This document shows, piece after piece, positions 48,851-60,244 of a stretch of 64,000 nt of DNA. The notes below the pieces were generated by a model. It ran no database searches. It saw only the letters and a program-made list of their open reading frames with translations, and was not told the origin of the DNA. The translations under genes were made by a program, and so were the position numbers. Origin of the DNA: an uncultured Ruminococcus sp. (GTDB lineage Bacteria > Bacillota > Clostridia > Oscillospirales > Ruminococcaceae); assembly GCA_947627625.1 (NCBI GenBank), contig CANQWR010000010.1, positions 1 through 64,000 on the forward strand. Direction: 5' to 3'. Every line of letters begins with the position of its first letter. Positions within the stretch are counted from its first letter, which is position 1.

Positions 48851-51800
48851 ATGGCGAACGTAACACGCAAACAGCTTGGAAAGAATTTCAGAATGAGTTT
48901 CGGCAAGATCACCGAACCACTTGAAATGCCCAATCTCATTGAAGTCCAGAAAAACTCGTTCAGGTGGTTCAGGGAGGAGGGCTTGCGGGAAGTCTTTCGT
49001 GACATGACCGCCATAACCGACTACAACGGAAATCTCGTCCTGAATTTCAAGGACTACAGATTTGAAGATGTACCCAAGTACAGCCTTGCCGAGTGCAAAT
49101 CGAGAGGAGCGACTTATCAGGTCGCAATGAAAGCAACTGCAACTCTCTGCAACAAGGAGACGGGAGCTGTCAGCGAGAGCGAGATATACATGGGAGATTT
49201 CCCGCTAATGACAGACAGTGGTACTTTCGTCATAAACGGTGCGGAACGTGTGATTGTCTCACAGCTCGTGCGTTCGCCCGGTGTCTATTACGCATTTGAG
49301 AAGGACAAAACGGGAAAAGACCTTTTCAGTGCGACTGTCATTCCGAACAGGGGTGCATGGCTTGAGTACGAGATGGACTCAAATGATGTCGTGTATGTCC
49401 GCATAGACAAGAACAGGAAAATACCCATAACGACCTTTATAAGGGCACTCGGTGTGGGTACGGACCAGGAGATATTTGATATGTTCGGTGCGGACGAGAG
49501 ACTCAGACAGACGATACTCCAGAAAGACCAGACGAAGGACACTTCCGAAGCACTGATAGATGTGTACAAGAAACTCCGTCCGGGTGAACCCCCGACAGTA
49601 GAGAGTGCCGTGACACATCTGAACAATCTCTTCTTTGACGCAAAGAGGTATGACCTGTGCCGTTTCGGAAGATACAAGTACAACAAAAAACTCGGTATAG
49701 CCTCACGCCTTGCGGGACACATTCTGTCCGAACCCGTCACAAATCCTCTGACAGGTGAGATAATGGCTGACGAGGGCGAAGTCGTGACGTACGAAAAGGC
49801 TTGTGAGATAGAACAGGCAGGCGTTTACAGTGCGTTTGTGACTGTCGAGGCAAAGGAGTATCTCACGAATGAGCGTGGAGAGACCACTATCCAGACAGTC
49901 GAGAGAGTTGCAAAGATAATCGGAAACGGCATGGTAGATATAAAGGGCTATGTCTCTTTCGACACCGAAAAATACGGTATAAATGAAAAAGTCTCATTCA
50001 AAGTTCTCAGAGAGATTATTGAGAACTCCGCAGATGACGAGGAGCTTGAAGAGAATATAAAGAAAAGGGCTGACGAGCTTGTCCCCAAGCACATTATCCT
50101 TGATGACATATTCGCTTCAATAAGCTATTTTATAAATCTCTGTGAGGGCGTGGGAAATGTCGACGACATAGACCACCTTGGAAACAGGAGAATAAGGAGC
50201 GTGGGAGAGCTTCTCCAGAACCAGTTCCGCATAGGTTATGCGAGAATGGAGAGGGGAATACGTGAGAGAATGAACATTCAGACTCAGGACGTAAACACCC
50301 TCACTCCGCAGAATCTCATAAATATAAGACCTATATCCTCCGCAATGAAAGAGTTTTTCGGCTCTTCACCCCTCTCGCAGTTCATGGACCAGAACAATCC
50401 CCTTGCGGAACTCACCCACAAGAGGAGACTTTCGGCACTTGGTCCTGGCGGACTTTCCCGTGACCGTGCGGGATTTGAAGTCCGTGACGTACACTACAGC
50501 CATTACGGCAGAATGTGTCCTATAGAAACTCCCGAAGGACCTAATATCGGACTTATATCCTACCTTGCGACTTTTGCGAGAATAAACGAGTACGGCTTTA
50601 TTGAAGCACCGTACAGAAAAGTTGACAAGGCAACGGGAGTTGTCACAGACGAAGTTGAGTACATGACCGCCGATGTGGAGGACAATTTTGTTGTCGCACA
50701 GGCAAATGAACCTCTCACAGAGGACGGAAAGTTCAGGAACAAGCAGGTAAATGCGAGAAGACGTGACCAGATAATCGCCATAGAGCGTGAAAAAGTGGAC
50801 TACATGGACGTGTCGCCTAAAATGGTAGTATCTGTAGCGACTTCCATGATACCGTTCCTTGAGAATGACGATGCAAACCGTGCACTCATGGGTTCAAATA
50901 TGCAGAAACAGGCAGTACCTCTTCTTAAAACGGAGAGACCTTTTGTCGGCACTGGAATGGAGTACAAAGCCGCTGTCGATTCGGGAGTCTGCATTCTTGC
51001 GGAGTGTGACGGCGTTATCTCTTATGTCGATGCGGACACCATAAAGATGTTGGGCGATGACGGCATTGAGAGAAAGTACGATCTGACAAAATTCAAGCGT
51101 TCCAATCAAGGAACTTGCATAAACCAGAGACCTATAATTTCGGTCGGAGAGAGAGTTAAAAAGGGAGACGTTCTTGCGGACGGTCCTGCCACTTCCGAGG
51201 GAGAAATTTCACTTGGAAAGAATGCCCTTATAGGTTTCATGACTTGGGAGGGCTACAATTACGAAGACGCTGTACTCCTGAACGAGAGACTTGTCCGTGA
51301 AGACGTTTTCACGTCCGTACACATAGAGGAGTACGAGATAGACTGCCGTGACACTAAATTAGGTCCCGAGGAGATAACCCGTGACATTCCGAATGTGGGT
51401 GACGATGCCCTTGCAAATCTTGACGAGAGCGGAATAATAAGAATAGGTTCGGAAGTCACATCGGGAGACATTCTTGTCGGAAAAGTCACCCCGAAAGGAG
51501 AGACGGAGCTGACTGCCGAAGAGAGACTTCTCAGAGCTATATTTGGCGAAAAGGCGAGGGAAGTCAGGGACAATTCGCTGAAAGTTCCGCACGGTGAAGC
51601 GGGAGTTGTCGTGGACGTTAAGGTGTTCACAAGGGCGAACTGTGAGGAACTCCAGGCGGGAGTAAATATGCGTGTAATATGCTATATTGCACAGAAGAGA
51701 AAGATAACAGTCGGAGATAAAATGGCGGGAAGACACGGCAACAAGGGCGTTGTGTCGAGGATACTCCCCGAAGAGGATATGCCGTTTTTGCCCGACGGCA

Positions 51801-52786
51801 CACCGCTTGACATAGTTCTGAACCCCTTGGGAGTGCCGTCACGAATGAATATCGGTCAGGTTCTTGAAGTACACCTTGGTATGGCTTGCAAGGCTCTCGG
51901 CTGGCACATAATGACACCCGTCTTTGACGGTGCTCACGAAGACGACATAAGAGAGTGTTTCCGTGAGGCGAACAACAGGAACAAAGACCACAGAGATGAC
52001 TACTTTGAACTCAAAGCTATGGACAAGGTGATAAACCCGAAAGCCCTTGAGATGAACGAGGACGGAAAATTTGTCCTGTATGACGGAAGAACGGGTGAGA
52101 AGTTCGACAACAGGGTAACGGTCGGATATATGTACTATCTCAAACTCCACCACCTTGTTGACGACAAGATTCACGCACGTTCGGTAGGTCCATATGCACT
52201 TGTAACTCAACAGCCACTCGGAGGAAAGGCACAGTTCGGCGGACAGCGTTTCGGAGAGATGGAAGTCTGGGCTCTGGAAGCTTACGGTGCGGCGTATACA
52301 CTTCAGGAGATACTGACCGTAAAGTCCGATGACACGATAGGACGTGTAAACACCTATGAAGCAATAGTAAAGGGACAGAACGTCCCGACACCGGGAATAC
52401 CCGAGTCGTTTAAGGTTCTTATAAAGGAGATGCAGGCACTGTGTCTTGATGTGAGGGTACTTGACATAAATCAGCAGGAGATAGACCTGAAACAGAATTT
52501 TGACGACGATCCTATCCCCGCAAGAGACTCGTTCCGTGACGAGAACACCGCTGACAAAAACGACTACTCCGATGACGACATAGGCGGAGCAGGTTTCTCC
52601 CTTGACGACATTGACGATGATGATGACGAGGACGATGAGGACGAACTTATTGACTCCGATGACACTTCCGTCGAAGACGATTTCGGTTTTGACGAGGACA
52701 CAGACGAAGACTATGACTTTGACGACAACGAGTCGGACAATGACGACTATTTCGACACCCTTGACCTTGATGACCCTGCCGACTGA
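48851..52786 (+). CDS. rpoB: RNA polymerase subunit beta, with long acidic C-terminal tail
   Basis: 1311 aa. All conserved regions are present: the fork/Rif region ([20 protein letters not shown], then [19 protein letters not shown]), [34 protein letters not shown] and [20 protein letters not shown]-type sequence near the end. After the usual end the protein carries about 75 extra residues dominated by Asp and Glu. ATG 48851 follows AAGGAGG; a longer reading from 48629 is not supported. The Rif pocket sequence [10 protein letters not shown] and [12 protein letters not shown] looks wild type. rpoC follows. Confidence 0.98.
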   Translation: MANVTRKQLGKNFRMSFGKITEPLEMPNLIEVQKNSFRWFREEGLREVFRDMTAITDYNGNLVLNFKDYRFEDVPKYSLAECKSRGATYQVAMKATATLCNKETGAVSESEIYMGDFPLMTDSGTFVINGAERVIVSQLVRSPGVYYAFEKDKTGKDLFSATVIPNRGAWLEYEMDSNDVVYVRIDKNRKIPITTFIRALGVGTDQEIFDMFGADERLRQTILQKDQTKDTSEALIDVYKKLRPGEPPTVESAVTHLNNLFFDAKRYDLCRFGRYKYNKKLGIASRLAGHILSEPVTNPLTGEIMADEGEVVTYEKACEIEQAGVYSAFVTVEAKEYLTNERGETTIQTVERVAKIIGNGMVDIKGYVSFDTEKYGINEKVSFKVLREIIENSADDEELEENIKKRADELVPKHIILDDIFASISYFINLCEGVGNVDDIDHLGNRRIRSVGELLQNQFRIGYARMERGIRERMNIQTQDVNTLTPQNLINIRPISSAMKEFFGSSPLSQFMDQNNPLAELTHKRRLSALGPGGLSRDRAGFEVRDVHYSHYGRMCPIETPEGPNIGLISYLATFARINEYGFIEAPYRKVDKATGVVTDEVEYMTADVEDNFVVAQANEPLTEDGKFRNKQVNARRRDQIIAIEREKVDYMDVSPKMVVSVATSMIPFLENDDANRALMGSNMQKQAVPLLKTERPFVGTGMEYKAAVDSGVCILAECDGVISYVDADTIKMLGDDGIERKYDLTKFKRSNQGTCINQRPIISVGERVKKGDVLADGPATSEGEISLGKNALIGFMTWEGYNYEDAVLLNERLVREDVFTSVHIEEYEIDCRDTKLGPEEITRDIPNVGDDALANLDESGIIRIGSEVTSGDILVGKVTPKGETELTAEERLLRAIFGEKAREVRDNSLKVPHGEAGVVVDVKVFTRANCEELQAGVNMRVICYIAQKRKITVGDKMAGRHGNKGVVSRILPEEDMPFLPDGTPLDIVLNPLGVPSRMNIGQVLEVHLGMACKALGWHIMTPVFDGAHEDDIRECFREANNRNKDHRDDYFELKAMDKVINPKALEMNEDGKFVLYDGRTGEKFDNRVTVGYMYYLKLHHLVDDKIHARSVGPYALVTQQPLGGKAQFGGQRFGEMEVWALEAYGAAYTLQEILTVKSDDTIGRVNTYEAIVKGQNVPTPGIPESFKVLIKEMQALCLDVRVLDINQQEIDLKQNFDDDPIPARDSFRDENTADKNDYSDDDIGGAGFSLDDIDDDDDEDDEDELIDSDDTSVEDDFGFDEDTDEDYDFDDNESDNDDYFDTLDLDDPAD

Positions 52787-52809
52787 GTTTAAGACCGTAT
52801 AAGCACACG

Positions 52810-52842
52810 CCGACTGAGGGGGAGAATTTCTCCCTTAGTCGG
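52810..52842 (+). promoter_or_regulatory. Hairpin between rpoB and rpoC
   Basis: A 14-bp stem (52810-52823 with 52829-52842, two G-U pairs) encloses loop GAATT. There is no T-run after it, so it may be an mRNA processing or stability element within the rpoBC transcript. Confidence 0.6.
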
Positions 52843-52885
52843 TGAGGAAAATAATGTTCACCATTTTTATTAAGGAGGAAGAATC

Positions 52886-55800
52886 TTGGAATTTAATACT
52901 TTTGAATCGATCAAGATAGGTCTTGCTTCACCCGAACAGATAAGAAGCTGGTCTTACGGAATCGTCAAAAGACCTGAAACTATAAACTACAGGACACAGA
53001 AACCCGAAAAGGACGGTCTTTTCTGTGAGAAGATATTCGGACCTACAAAGGACTGGGAGTGTCACTGTGGAAAGTTCAAGAAGATACGTTTCAAGGGAAA
53101 AGTGTGCGACAGGTGCGGAGTTGAGGTCACAAGGGCGAGAGTAAGGCGTGAGAGAATGGGAAGAATCGAGCTTGCAGCACCCGTCTCCCACATATGGTAT
53201 TTCAAGGGAACTCCGTCACGCATAGGACAGGTTCTTGAAATCTCACAGAAACGCCTTGAAGAAGTGCTTTACTTCACGAAATATATAATCACCGACGCAG
53301 GAAACACCGAACTTGTCAAGAAACAGCTGCTCACCGAAAAGGAGTATTTCACATACCGTGAGAAGTACGGCGACGACTTCAAAGCGGAGATGGGTGCGGA
53401 GGCTATAAAAAAGCTCCTGCACGAGTACGACCCCGACAGATATGACGCACAGAAAAACAGGCTCATTGAGATGGGCAGGATCTCTCTTGATACGAGAAAG
53501 GCACAGTGTTTCAACAACCCTGTGGAGTGTTTCTGTGAGGAGTGCAGTAAGTTTGCACAGCTTGTCGATGTGGAGTGGAAAAACAATATAGAACTCTGTG
53601 CGGACGATCTGAAAGCTGAACTCTCCGGACTGCCCGACGGTCAGAAGAAAGTAAAACTCCTGAAGAGATTGCAGATTATTGAAGCGTTCAGGCTCTCGGG
53701 AAACAAGCCCGAATGGATGATACTGGACGTTGTCCCGGTTGTCCCGCCCGATATACGTCCTATGATACCGCTTGACGGCGGTAGATATGCGACTTCCGAC
53801 CTGAACGACCTCTACAGGCGTGTAATAAACAGAAATAACAGGCTTATGCGAATGCTGGAACTTGACGCTCCCGATATAATTGTCAGAAACGAGAAGAGAA
53901 TGTTGCAGGAGGCTGTTGACGCTCTTATCGACAACGGCAGGCACGGCAGGGCTGTCACAGGTCCTAACAACAGGGCTTTGAAGTCGCTTTCGGATATGCT
54001 GAAAGGAAAACAGGGACGTTTCAGGCAGAATCTTCTCGGAAAGCGTGTTGACTATTCGGGACGTTCGGTTATTGTCGTTGGACCTGAACTGAAAATGTAT
54101 CAGTGCGGACTTCCCAAAGAGATGGCTCTTGAACTGTTCAAGCCGTTTGTGCTGAAAAGGCTTGTTGACAAGAAAATTGCCGCAAATATAAAGTCTGCAA
54201 GGAGGCTGATAGACCACGCAGACAACAGGGTGTGGGACGCTCTTGAAGATGTCATAAAAGACCACCCCGTAATGCTGAACCGTGCCCCCACGCTCCACAG
54301 GCTTGGTATTCAGGCGTTTGAACCCATTCTTGTTGAGGGCAGAGCTATAAAACTCCACCCGCTTGTGTGTTCGGCGTTCAATGCGGATTTTGACGGCGAC
54401 CAAATGGCTGTACACCTTCCGCTGTCGGCAGAAGCTCAGGCAGAAGCACGTTTCCTCATGCTTGCGGCAAACAATCTTCTCAAACCCTCTGACGGAAAGC
54501 CTGTTGCAGTGCCGTCACAGGACATGGTACTCGGCTCTTACTATCTGACTATTTCAAAGCCTGGTGAAAAGGGAGAGGGAAAAGTTTTCAGAGATGTCAA
54601 TGAAGCACTTATGGCTTATCACGAGCATGATGTCTCACTCCACGCAAACATAAAAGTTAAAATAACTAAAGATATAGGCGGAAAGAAAGTCTCAAAGATA
54701 ATAGATGCGACAGTCGGCAGACTTATTTTCAACGACAATATACCGCAGAATTTAGGCTATGTGGACAGGACGAACTCCGAAAAGCAGTTTGACCTTGAAA
54801 TTTCTTTCCTTGTCGGCAAAAAACAGCTATCGGACATAATTGAGAGGTGCATAAAAATTCACGGTACGACGACAACTTCAGAAGTACTTGACAGGATAAA
54901 GTCTCTCGGATATAAGTACTCCACAAGGGCGGCACTGACCGTTGCAGTGTGCGATGCGACCATTCCGCCGCAGAAAAAGGAAATACTTGCAAAGGCTGAT
55001 GATGAGGTTGCGGAAATCACGGAGGAGTACAACTACGGCTATATTTCGGCTGAAGAGAAGACAAAGAGAATTATCTCCCTCTGGACACAGACTACGGACG
55101 ATGTAACGGATGCTCTGAAATCCAATTTCGACAGGTACAACCCCATATGGATGATGGCGGATTCGGGTGCGAGAGGTTCAATTTCGCAGATCCGTCAGCT
55201 TGCGGGAATGCGTGGACTTATCGCAAACACGTCGGGTACGGTCATTGAAATTCCGATTCGTGCGAATTACCGTGAGGGACTGAATATTCTGGAGTACTTC
55301 ATAGCTTCAAGAGGTGCAAGAAAGGGACTTGCGGACACGGCTTTGCGTACAGCGGACTCGGGCTATCTGACGAGAAGACTTGTTGACGTTTCGCAGGACG
55401 TCATAATCCGTGAGGAGGACTGCAAGACCACAGACGGAATAGAAGTTTACGAAATCAAAAACGGAAATGAAGTCGTTGAGCCGTTCAAGGAGAGACTTGT
55501 CGGCAGGTATCTCTGTGAGGACTTGCGTGACGAGTCGGGAGAACTGCTCATATCAAAGAACAAGCTGATAGGCGATGCGGACGCAAAGAAGATTATAGAC
55601 GCAGGTGTAGAGAGGATAAAGATACGTTCCGTGCTGAACTGCAAGGCGAGGACGGGAGTCTGTGCGAAGTGTTACGGTGCGAACCTTGCGAACAACAATG
55701 TAGTTTCTGTGGGTGAGGCAGTCGGAATAATCGCTGCACAGTCCATAGGCGAGCCGGGTACACAGCTCACAATGAGAACTTTCCACACGGGCGGTGTTGC

Positions 55801-56590
55801 ATCTGCCGATGCTGAGGACATAACACAAGGTCTGCCCCGTGTAGAGGAACTTTTCGAGAGCAGACGACCAAAGGGTGCGGCTATACTCACGAGAATTTCG
55901 GGAACTGTCCATATTGAGGAGATAAAGGCGACAAGAAATATCATAATCAGCAACGAGACCGAGAGCGAGAGCTACATGATTCCCTATAACCTTAAGATAA
56001 AGGTTCAGGAGGGCGACAGGATAAAGAAAGGCACACGTCTCACTGAGGGAAATATCTACCCGACAGATATTCTGAACATTCTCGGTACACAGGAAGTCCA
56101 GAACTATATAATAAATGAGGTCCAGAAGGTCTACAGGCTACAGGGTGTTGACATAAACGACAAGCACATTGAGGTAATAGTCCGCCAGATGCTGAGGAAA
56201 GTAGTCGTGACGGAGTCGGGAAGCAGTTATATTCTCCCCGGAACTCTTGTCGACAAAAAGGAGATAGCCTCCATAAATGAGGAAATTCAGGAGAGGATAA
56301 ACAGCGGGGAGTACGGACTAAGCCCTGTCAAGACCGAACCTGTGCTACAGGGTATCACAAAGGCTTCCTCCAATTCCGACAGCTTTATGTCGGCGGCTTC
56401 ATTCCAAGAGACTACAAGGGCACTCACGGATGCTGCAATCAGGGGCAAGAGCGACAAACTTCTCGGACTTAAAGAGAATGTAATTATAGGAAAACTCATT
56501 CCCGCAGGTACGGGTATGGACTGCTACAGTCACGTAAAAATCGTCAAGAATGAGACTTACAACGACCACGGCAATTCCACCGTTCAGTAA
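52886..56590 (+). CDS. rpoC: RNA polymerase subunit beta-prime
   Basis: 1234 aa. Zinc ribbon CHCGK and CDRCGVEV near the N-terminus, catalytic magnesium motif [16 protein letters not shown], bridge and trigger regions ([29 protein letters not shown]), and the second zinc site [16 protein letters not shown] start with AGGAGG seven bases upstream. A classical terminator follows. Confidence 0.98.
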   Translation: MEFNTFESIKIGLASPEQIRSWSYGIVKRPETINYRTQKPEKDGLFCEKIFGPTKDWECHCGKFKKIRFKGKVCDRCGVEVTRARVRRERMGRIELAAPVSHIWYFKGTPSRIGQVLEISQKRLEEVLYFTKYIITDAGNTELVKKQLLTEKEYFTYREKYGDDFKAEMGAEAIKKLLHEYDPDRYDAQKNRLIEMGRISLDTRKAQCFNNPVECFCEECSKFAQLVDVEWKNNIELCADDLKAELSGLPDGQKKVKLLKRLQIIEAFRLSGNKPEWMILDVVPVVPPDIRPMIPLDGGRYATSDLNDLYRRVINRNNRLMRMLELDAPDIIVRNEKRMLQEAVDALIDNGRHGRAVTGPNNRALKSLSDMLKGKQGRFRQNLLGKRVDYSGRSVIVVGPELKMYQCGLPKEMALELFKPFVLKRLVDKKIAANIKSARRLIDHADNRVWDALEDVIKDHPVMLNRAPTLHRLGIQAFEPILVEGRAIKLHPLVCSAFNADFDGDQMAVHLPLSAEAQAEARFLMLAANNLLKPSDGKPVAVPSQDMVLGSYYLTISKPGEKGEGKVFRDVNEALMAYHEHDVSLHANIKVKITKDIGGKKVSKIIDATVGRLIFNDNIPQNLGYVDRTNSEKQFDLEISFLVGKKQLSDIIERCIKIHGTTTTSEVLDRIKSLGYKYSTRAALTVAVCDATIPPQKKEILAKADDEVAEITEEYNYGYISAEEKTKRIISLWTQTTDDVTDALKSNFDRYNPIWMMADSGARGSISQIRQLAGMRGLIANTSGTVIEIPIRANYREGLNILEYFIASRGARKGLADTALRTADSGYLTRRLVDVSQDVIIREEDCKTTDGIEVYEIKNGNEVVEPFKERLVGRYLCEDLRDESGELLISKNKLIGDADAKKIIDAGVERIKIRSVLNCKARTGVCAKCYGANLANNNVVSVGEAVGIIAAQSIGEPGTQLTMRTFHTGGVASADAEDITQGLPRVEELFESRRPKGAAILTRISGTVHIEEIKATRNIIISNETESESYMIPYNLKIKVQEGDRIKKGTRLTEGNIYPTDILNILGTQEVQNYIINEVQKVYRLQGVDINDKHIEVIVRQMLRKVVVTESGSSYILPGTLVDKKEIASINEEIQERINSGEYGLSPVKTEPVLQGITKASSNSDSFMSAASFQETTRALTDAAIRGKSDKLLGLKENVIIGKLIPAGTGMDCYSHVKIVKNETYNDHGNSTVQ

Positions 56591-56601
56591 TAAAAAAACG
56601 C

Positions 56602-56628
56602 AAAGGGGCTGTAAAAAGCCCCTTTTTT
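56602..56628 (+). terminator. Terminator of rpoBC
   Basis: AAAGGGGCT (56602-56610) pairs with AGCCCCTTT (56617-56625) around loop GTAAAA, followed by TTTTTT. Confidence 0.93.
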
Positions 56629-56639
56629 GCTGTAAAATT

Positions 56640-56830
56640 GGGGACTTTGTTTTGTGGGGGGACTCTGCCTTGTGGGGCGTTGCCCCACACCCCCATTAGA
56701 ACGATAAGGGGCAGGGGGCTTTGCCCCCTGAACCCCCCACGATGTAAACTCAGCCAATTTCGCTAATGCTTGGATAGCGGAACTGTCAGTTGTTTTAATT
56801 TTTGAAATCTGAGGTATATACTATCGTTCC
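56640..56830. repeat. G-rich composite repeat, copy 11
   Basis: This occupies the 360-bp gap after rpoC. Degenerate hairpins at 56655-56690, an inverted G-rich unit from AACGATAAGGGGCAGGGGGC (56700) to GAACCCCCCACGATG, then the third module inverted (GCTAATGCTTGGATAGCGGA near 56761). The rest of the gap holds the promoter of the next gene. Confidence 0.8.
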
Positions 56831-56888
56831 ATATAAAAAAATCCCCAAAAAGCTCACATAAATTGTAATTTCTTTTTTTCCGAAAATA

Positions 56889-56917
56889 TTTACATCTTCC
56901 GCAAAAAGTGGTATACT
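56889..56917 (+). promoter_or_regulatory. Predicted promoter of the 56951 membrane protein gene
   Basis: TTTACA (56889-56894), 17-base spacer, TATACT (56912-56917). The start codon lies 34 bases after the -10. Confidence 0.65.
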
Positions 56918-56950
56918 TAGTTAGAGGATTGCTTTACAGAGGGGGATTAC

Positions 56951-57694
56951 ATGAAAAAAAGCTCACGCATTGCCGAAAAGCCCGACCATGCACACTACCC
57001 TGCGTGCAGTACGAGAATGATTGAGATAGAGAAATTTTCGTCAAGAGCGTTTTTCTACACACTTTTCTGCTGTGTGGTACTGGGAATGCTGACGTTTGCA
57101 GTCGTCTATATACCTGCGATTTCGTTCATACCGTCTGCGTTCGGGAGCATGACTTCAATAAATTATTTTGGGGTACAGCTTGCGGAACTTGCTTTGATAT
57201 TTGCGATGGCGTTTCTGGGATACGGCAAGAGGAAATTTTTTAACAATATTTTGTTTTTCGTCTATCTTGCGATAGCTGTGGCAGGTTTTTTTGAAGAGAA
57301 TGTGTTCAGTGCCGTTGTCGGTGAAGTTGTCGGCGTAGCGGGAGTAGTTCTTTTTTTCCGTTCGTTCGGGGTGTGGGCGGACTACAGACAGCTTACGAAT
57401 ACGGAGGGTTTCCCGTATTTTAACATACGCTATGCGGAGAGCCGTGACAAGCCCGATTATTCGGCAAGGCGAGCGGTAAAGTACTCCACGCCGTCAAAAG
57501 AGAGAGCCGAAATGCCTGTTCCCGAGAGGACTTGCGATTTGGGGGAACTTTCGGCTTTTTTGGGTGGAATGTCCTCATCGGACACGGTTCCCGCCGAGTA
57601 TGTGGGGAGCGAGTTTCGGCAAAGTTCACCTGAAACTCCGAAGCCCGAATTTGAATTTTTTCTTACGGACGAATCCGATGATGCAGATATATAA
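56951..57694 (+). CDS. Membrane protein of unknown function
   Basis: 247 aa, not recognised. A cytoplasmic start (about 1-30), four membrane helices (about 33-55, 72-92, 98-113, 120-137) and a long hydrophilic C-terminal tail (about 140-247) rich in Ser, Glu and Pro. No enzymatic motif is visible. It has its own promoter and a GAGGGGG ribosome site. Followed by an AT-only spacer and comM, with which it may be co-transcribed. Confidence 0.75.
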   Translation: MKKSSRIAEKPDHAHYPACSTRMIEIEKFSSRAFFYTLFCCVVLGMLTFAVVYIPAISFIPSAFGSMTSINYFGVQLAELALIFAMAFLGYGKRKFFNNILFFVYLAIAVAGFFEENVFSAVVGEVVGVAGVVLFFRSFGVWADYRQLTNTEGFPYFNIRYAESRDKPDYSARRAVKYSTPSKERAEMPVPERTCDLGELSAFLGGMSSSDTVPAEYVGSEFRQSSPETPKPEFEFFLTDESDDADI

Positions 57695-57778
57695 ATTATA
57701 AATACAAATATAAATATTATATATAAATAAATATTATATAAATTAAATATAATAAATAAAATATACAAATAAATTTTA
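57695..57778. other. A/T-only spacer before comM
   Basis: About 80 bp made almost only of A and T (ATATAAATAAATATTATATA and similar), ending at the GGGAGG ribosome site of comM. Comparable tracts precede the 3835, 16844 and 37216-37285 genes and gerW. Confidence 0.7.
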
Positions 57779-57790
57779 AGGGAGGTTTCT

Positions 57791-59320
57791 ATGTTTTCAA
57801 AGATTTCAAGTCTCGGACTGTTCGGACTTAACGCATTTGCAGTTGATGTAGAGATAGATGTCAGCAGAGGTGCACCCCATTTTGAGATAGTCGGACTGCC
57901 TGACGCAGTAGTCAGGGAGAGCCGTGAGAGAATACGGTCTGCAATGAGGTCTTGCGGGATAGGGTTTCCCGTTTCGTCGGTTATGGTGAATCTCGCACCA
58001 GCCGATACAAAAAAGAGCGGTTCTGTACACGATATGGCTATTTTTATGGCACTCGTCAAGGCTATGGGACTTATAAGCAGAGAGACAGACAATTCCGCTT
58101 TTATAGGTGAACTGTCGCTGAACGGCGATATAAGGAAGATAAACGGAGTATTGCCGATGGTAATGCTTGCAAAGGAGAAGGGGATAAGGGCAGTATTTGT
58201 GCCGAACGCAAATGTAAAAGAAGCGTCTGTGACGGAGGGAATTGAAGTCTACGGGGTGAGGAACGTCGGTGAACTTATGGACCACTTCAGGGGAGTTAAA
58301 GAGATAGAGCGTGCGGAGGTGTACGTCCCACAAAGCAAGCCGTACTCGGATGTTCTGGATTTTGTCGACGTAAAGGGACAGGAGAACGCAAAAAAGGCTT
58401 TTGAGATAGCGGGTGCAGGGGGACACAACATACTTTTGATAGGTTCACCGGGAAGCGGAAAGAGTATGCTTGCAAAGAGGACTCCCTCCATACTGCCGCC
58501 GCTCTCTTTCAGCGAATCCCTTGAGACGACAAAAATTCACTCAATATGCGGTCTGCTGAGTGACGACACTCCGATAATAACAGAGAGACCTTTCAGAAGT
58601 CCGCACCACACTATTTCCTCAGCGGGACTTGTCGGCGGTGGAACTGTCGTGAGACCTGGTGAAATTTCCCTTGCCCACAACGGTGTGCTGTTCCTTGACG
58701 AACTTGCGGAATTTGACAGAAAGTCCCTTGAAGTAATGCGACAGCCCCTTGAAGACAGAAAGATAACCGTTGCACGTGTTTCGGGGACAGTTACATATCC
58801 GTGCAATGTAATGCTGATAGGGGCGATGAATCCGTGTCCTTGCGGATATTACGGACACCCGACAAGGAAGTGTATCTGCACACAAAAGAAAGTGCAGGCT
58901 TATTTGTCGAGAATTTCAGGACCTATGCTTGACAGGTTTGACTTACACGTTGAGGTTTCGCCCGTAAAATTTGACGATTTCAGTGTTGACAGGCATTCGG
59001 AGTCCTCCGCCGAAATGCGTGAGAGGGTTTTCAGGGCGAGGGAGATACAGAATCAGCGTTTTAAGGGAACGTCCATAACCTGTAATGCGATGATTACTCC
59101 CGATATACTGAGCGATGTTTGTGTTATGGACCCCTCCGCCGAAGATATGCTGAGAGCTATTTTTGACAATCTCGGACTTAGTGCAAGGGCTTATGACAGA
59201 ATACTCAAAGTTGCAAGAACGTGTGCTGATATAGACGGTTCTGACGTGATACAGAAAAATCACATTGCAATGTCGGCACAGTACAGAAGTCTCGACAGAA
59301 AATACTGGTCGGGTTATTAG
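57791..59320 (+). CDS. comM: ComM/YifB-type Mg-chelatase-like AAA+ ATPase
   Basis: 509 aa. N-terminal Lon-protease-like fold domain (about 1-170; HFEIVGLPDAVVRESRERI), AAA+ core with Walker A GSPGSGKSMLAKR, Walker B NGVLFLDELAEF, and GAMNPCPCGYYGHP followed by a zinc-like CxC. C-terminal Mg-chelatase extension (SARAYDRILKVARTCADI). In other bacteria ComM is a branch-migration helicase acting in natural transformation. No competence or dprA gene is next to it here. Confidence 0.95.
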   Translation: MFSKISSLGLFGLNAFAVDVEIDVSRGAPHFEIVGLPDAVVRESRERIRSAMRSCGIGFPVSSVMVNLAPADTKKSGSVHDMAIFMALVKAMGLISRETDNSAFIGELSLNGDIRKINGVLPMVMLAKEKGIRAVFVPNANVKEASVTEGIEVYGVRNVGELMDHFRGVKEIERAEVYVPQSKPYSDVLDFVDVKGQENAKKAFEIAGAGGHNILLIGSPGSGKSMLAKRTPSILPPLSFSESLETTKIHSICGLLSDDTPIITERPFRSPHHTISSAGLVGGGTVVRPGEISLAHNGVLFLDELAEFDRKSLEVMRQPLEDRKITVARVSGTVTYPCNVMLIGAMNPCPCGYYGHPTRKCICTQKKVQAYLSRISGPMLDRFDLHVEVSPVKFDDFSVDRHSESSAEMRERVFRAREIQNQRFKGTSITCNAMITPDILSDVCVMDPSAEDMLRAIFDNLGLSARAYDRILKVARTCADIDGSDVIQKNHIAMSAQYRSLDRKYWSGY

Positions 59321-59354
59321 TTTTTTAGGGGGATTTATTGGAGACTTTTTAGGG

Positions 59355-59720
59355 AGAACGACGGGGGACGGAGTTTGTCTCCTCTGTGGGAATAATCATG
59401 GGGAGTTCGGGGGGCGGGGTATGGGGTGTCCCCATTTTCAAATCACCCCCGGCGGGGTCAAGGGGCTTCGCCCCTTTGGAGTTGGGGGGCTCTGCCCCCC
59501 AAGCCCCCCGCCAAAGGGGGAAACCCCCTTTGGAAACCCGTGATTAAACATTTTTAGTTTTTTGACTATCCAAGTGTCAGTGAAACTTGATTGAGTTTCC
59601 ATTATGGGGGTCAAGGGGGTTTTTAACCCCCTTGTGGGGATCTGGGGGCAAAGCCCCCAGTGGGGGTTCAGGGGGCAACGCCCCCTGCCTCCTATCGTTC
59701 ACTAATATGGGGTTCAGAGG
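59355..59720. repeat. G-rich composite repeat, copy 12
   Basis: This fills the 447-bp gap between comM and the Lrp regulator. G-rich unit from CTGTGGGAATAATCATGGGG (59384) onward with a degenerate centre, GGGGCTTCGCCCC hairpins, the third module at 59531-59606 (GTGATTAAACATTTTTAGTT, GAAACTTGATTGAGTTTCC), and a second unit ending CTCCTATCGTTCACTAAT near 59687. Confidence 0.85.
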
Positions 59721-59767
59721 ACAACTGTTCCAAAACGTTATAAAATTAAACAGAAAGGAAATTTTTT

Positions 59768-60244
59768 ATGAGAGACCAGATAATAAGCATTCTACAGCAG
59801 AACGCCCGTATTTCAAATACGGCTCTCGGGGAAATGCTCGGCATAAGTGCCGAAAAGGCGAGCGAGGAGATAAAAAAGCTCGAAAAAGAGGGAGTTATAA
59901 GGGGTTACAGCGTCATTCTGGACGATGAACTCTATAACAACTCCGCTGTCTATGCGACTATAGAACTGAAAGTCACTCCGCAGAGGGATTGCGGTTTTGA
60001 CGACATTGCAAGGACTATCATGATGTATGACGAAGTTGAGAGCGTGAGCCTTATGTCGGGTGCGTACGACCTGTCTGTAGAGGTAAAGGGCGAGAACCTC
60101 AAAGACGTTGCATTTTTTGTCTCTGAGAGACTCTCCACAATTGACGGTGTTCTGTCGGCGTCCACGCACTTTATTCTAAAAAAATACAAGGAAAAGGGAA
60201 TATTTATTGACGGTGACGAACACGATGAAAGGGGATTGGGTTGA
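59768..60244 (+). CDS. Lrp/AsnC family transcriptional regulator
   Basis: 158 aa. N-terminal winged helix (about 3-55: ILQQNARISNTALGEMLGIS, VIRGYSVILDDE) and C-terminal RAM ligand-binding domain (about 65-140). It is followed with a four-base overlap by an aminotransferase gene; such pairs are common in Firmicutes and suggest amino-acid-responsive control of that gene. Which amino acid is unknown. GAAAGGAA precedes the ATG. Confidence 0.92.
   Translation: MRDQIISILQQNARISNTALGEMLGISAEKASEEIKKLEKEGVIRGYSVILDDELYNNSAVYATIELKVTPQRDCGFDDIARTIMMYDEVESVSLMSGAYDLSVEVKGENLKDVAFFVSERLSTIDGVLSASTHFILKKYKEKGIFIDGDEHDERGLG

Noticed and set aside
53243-54415. 390-codon open frame on the minus strand opposite rpoC
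   Set aside because: It lies wholly antisense to a highly conserved gene, has no ribosome site or recognisable motif, and reflects codon bias of rpoC.
59587-59928. Open frame from the repeat into the Lrp gene
   Set aside because: It runs out of frame over the Lrp start and has repeat-derived sequence.
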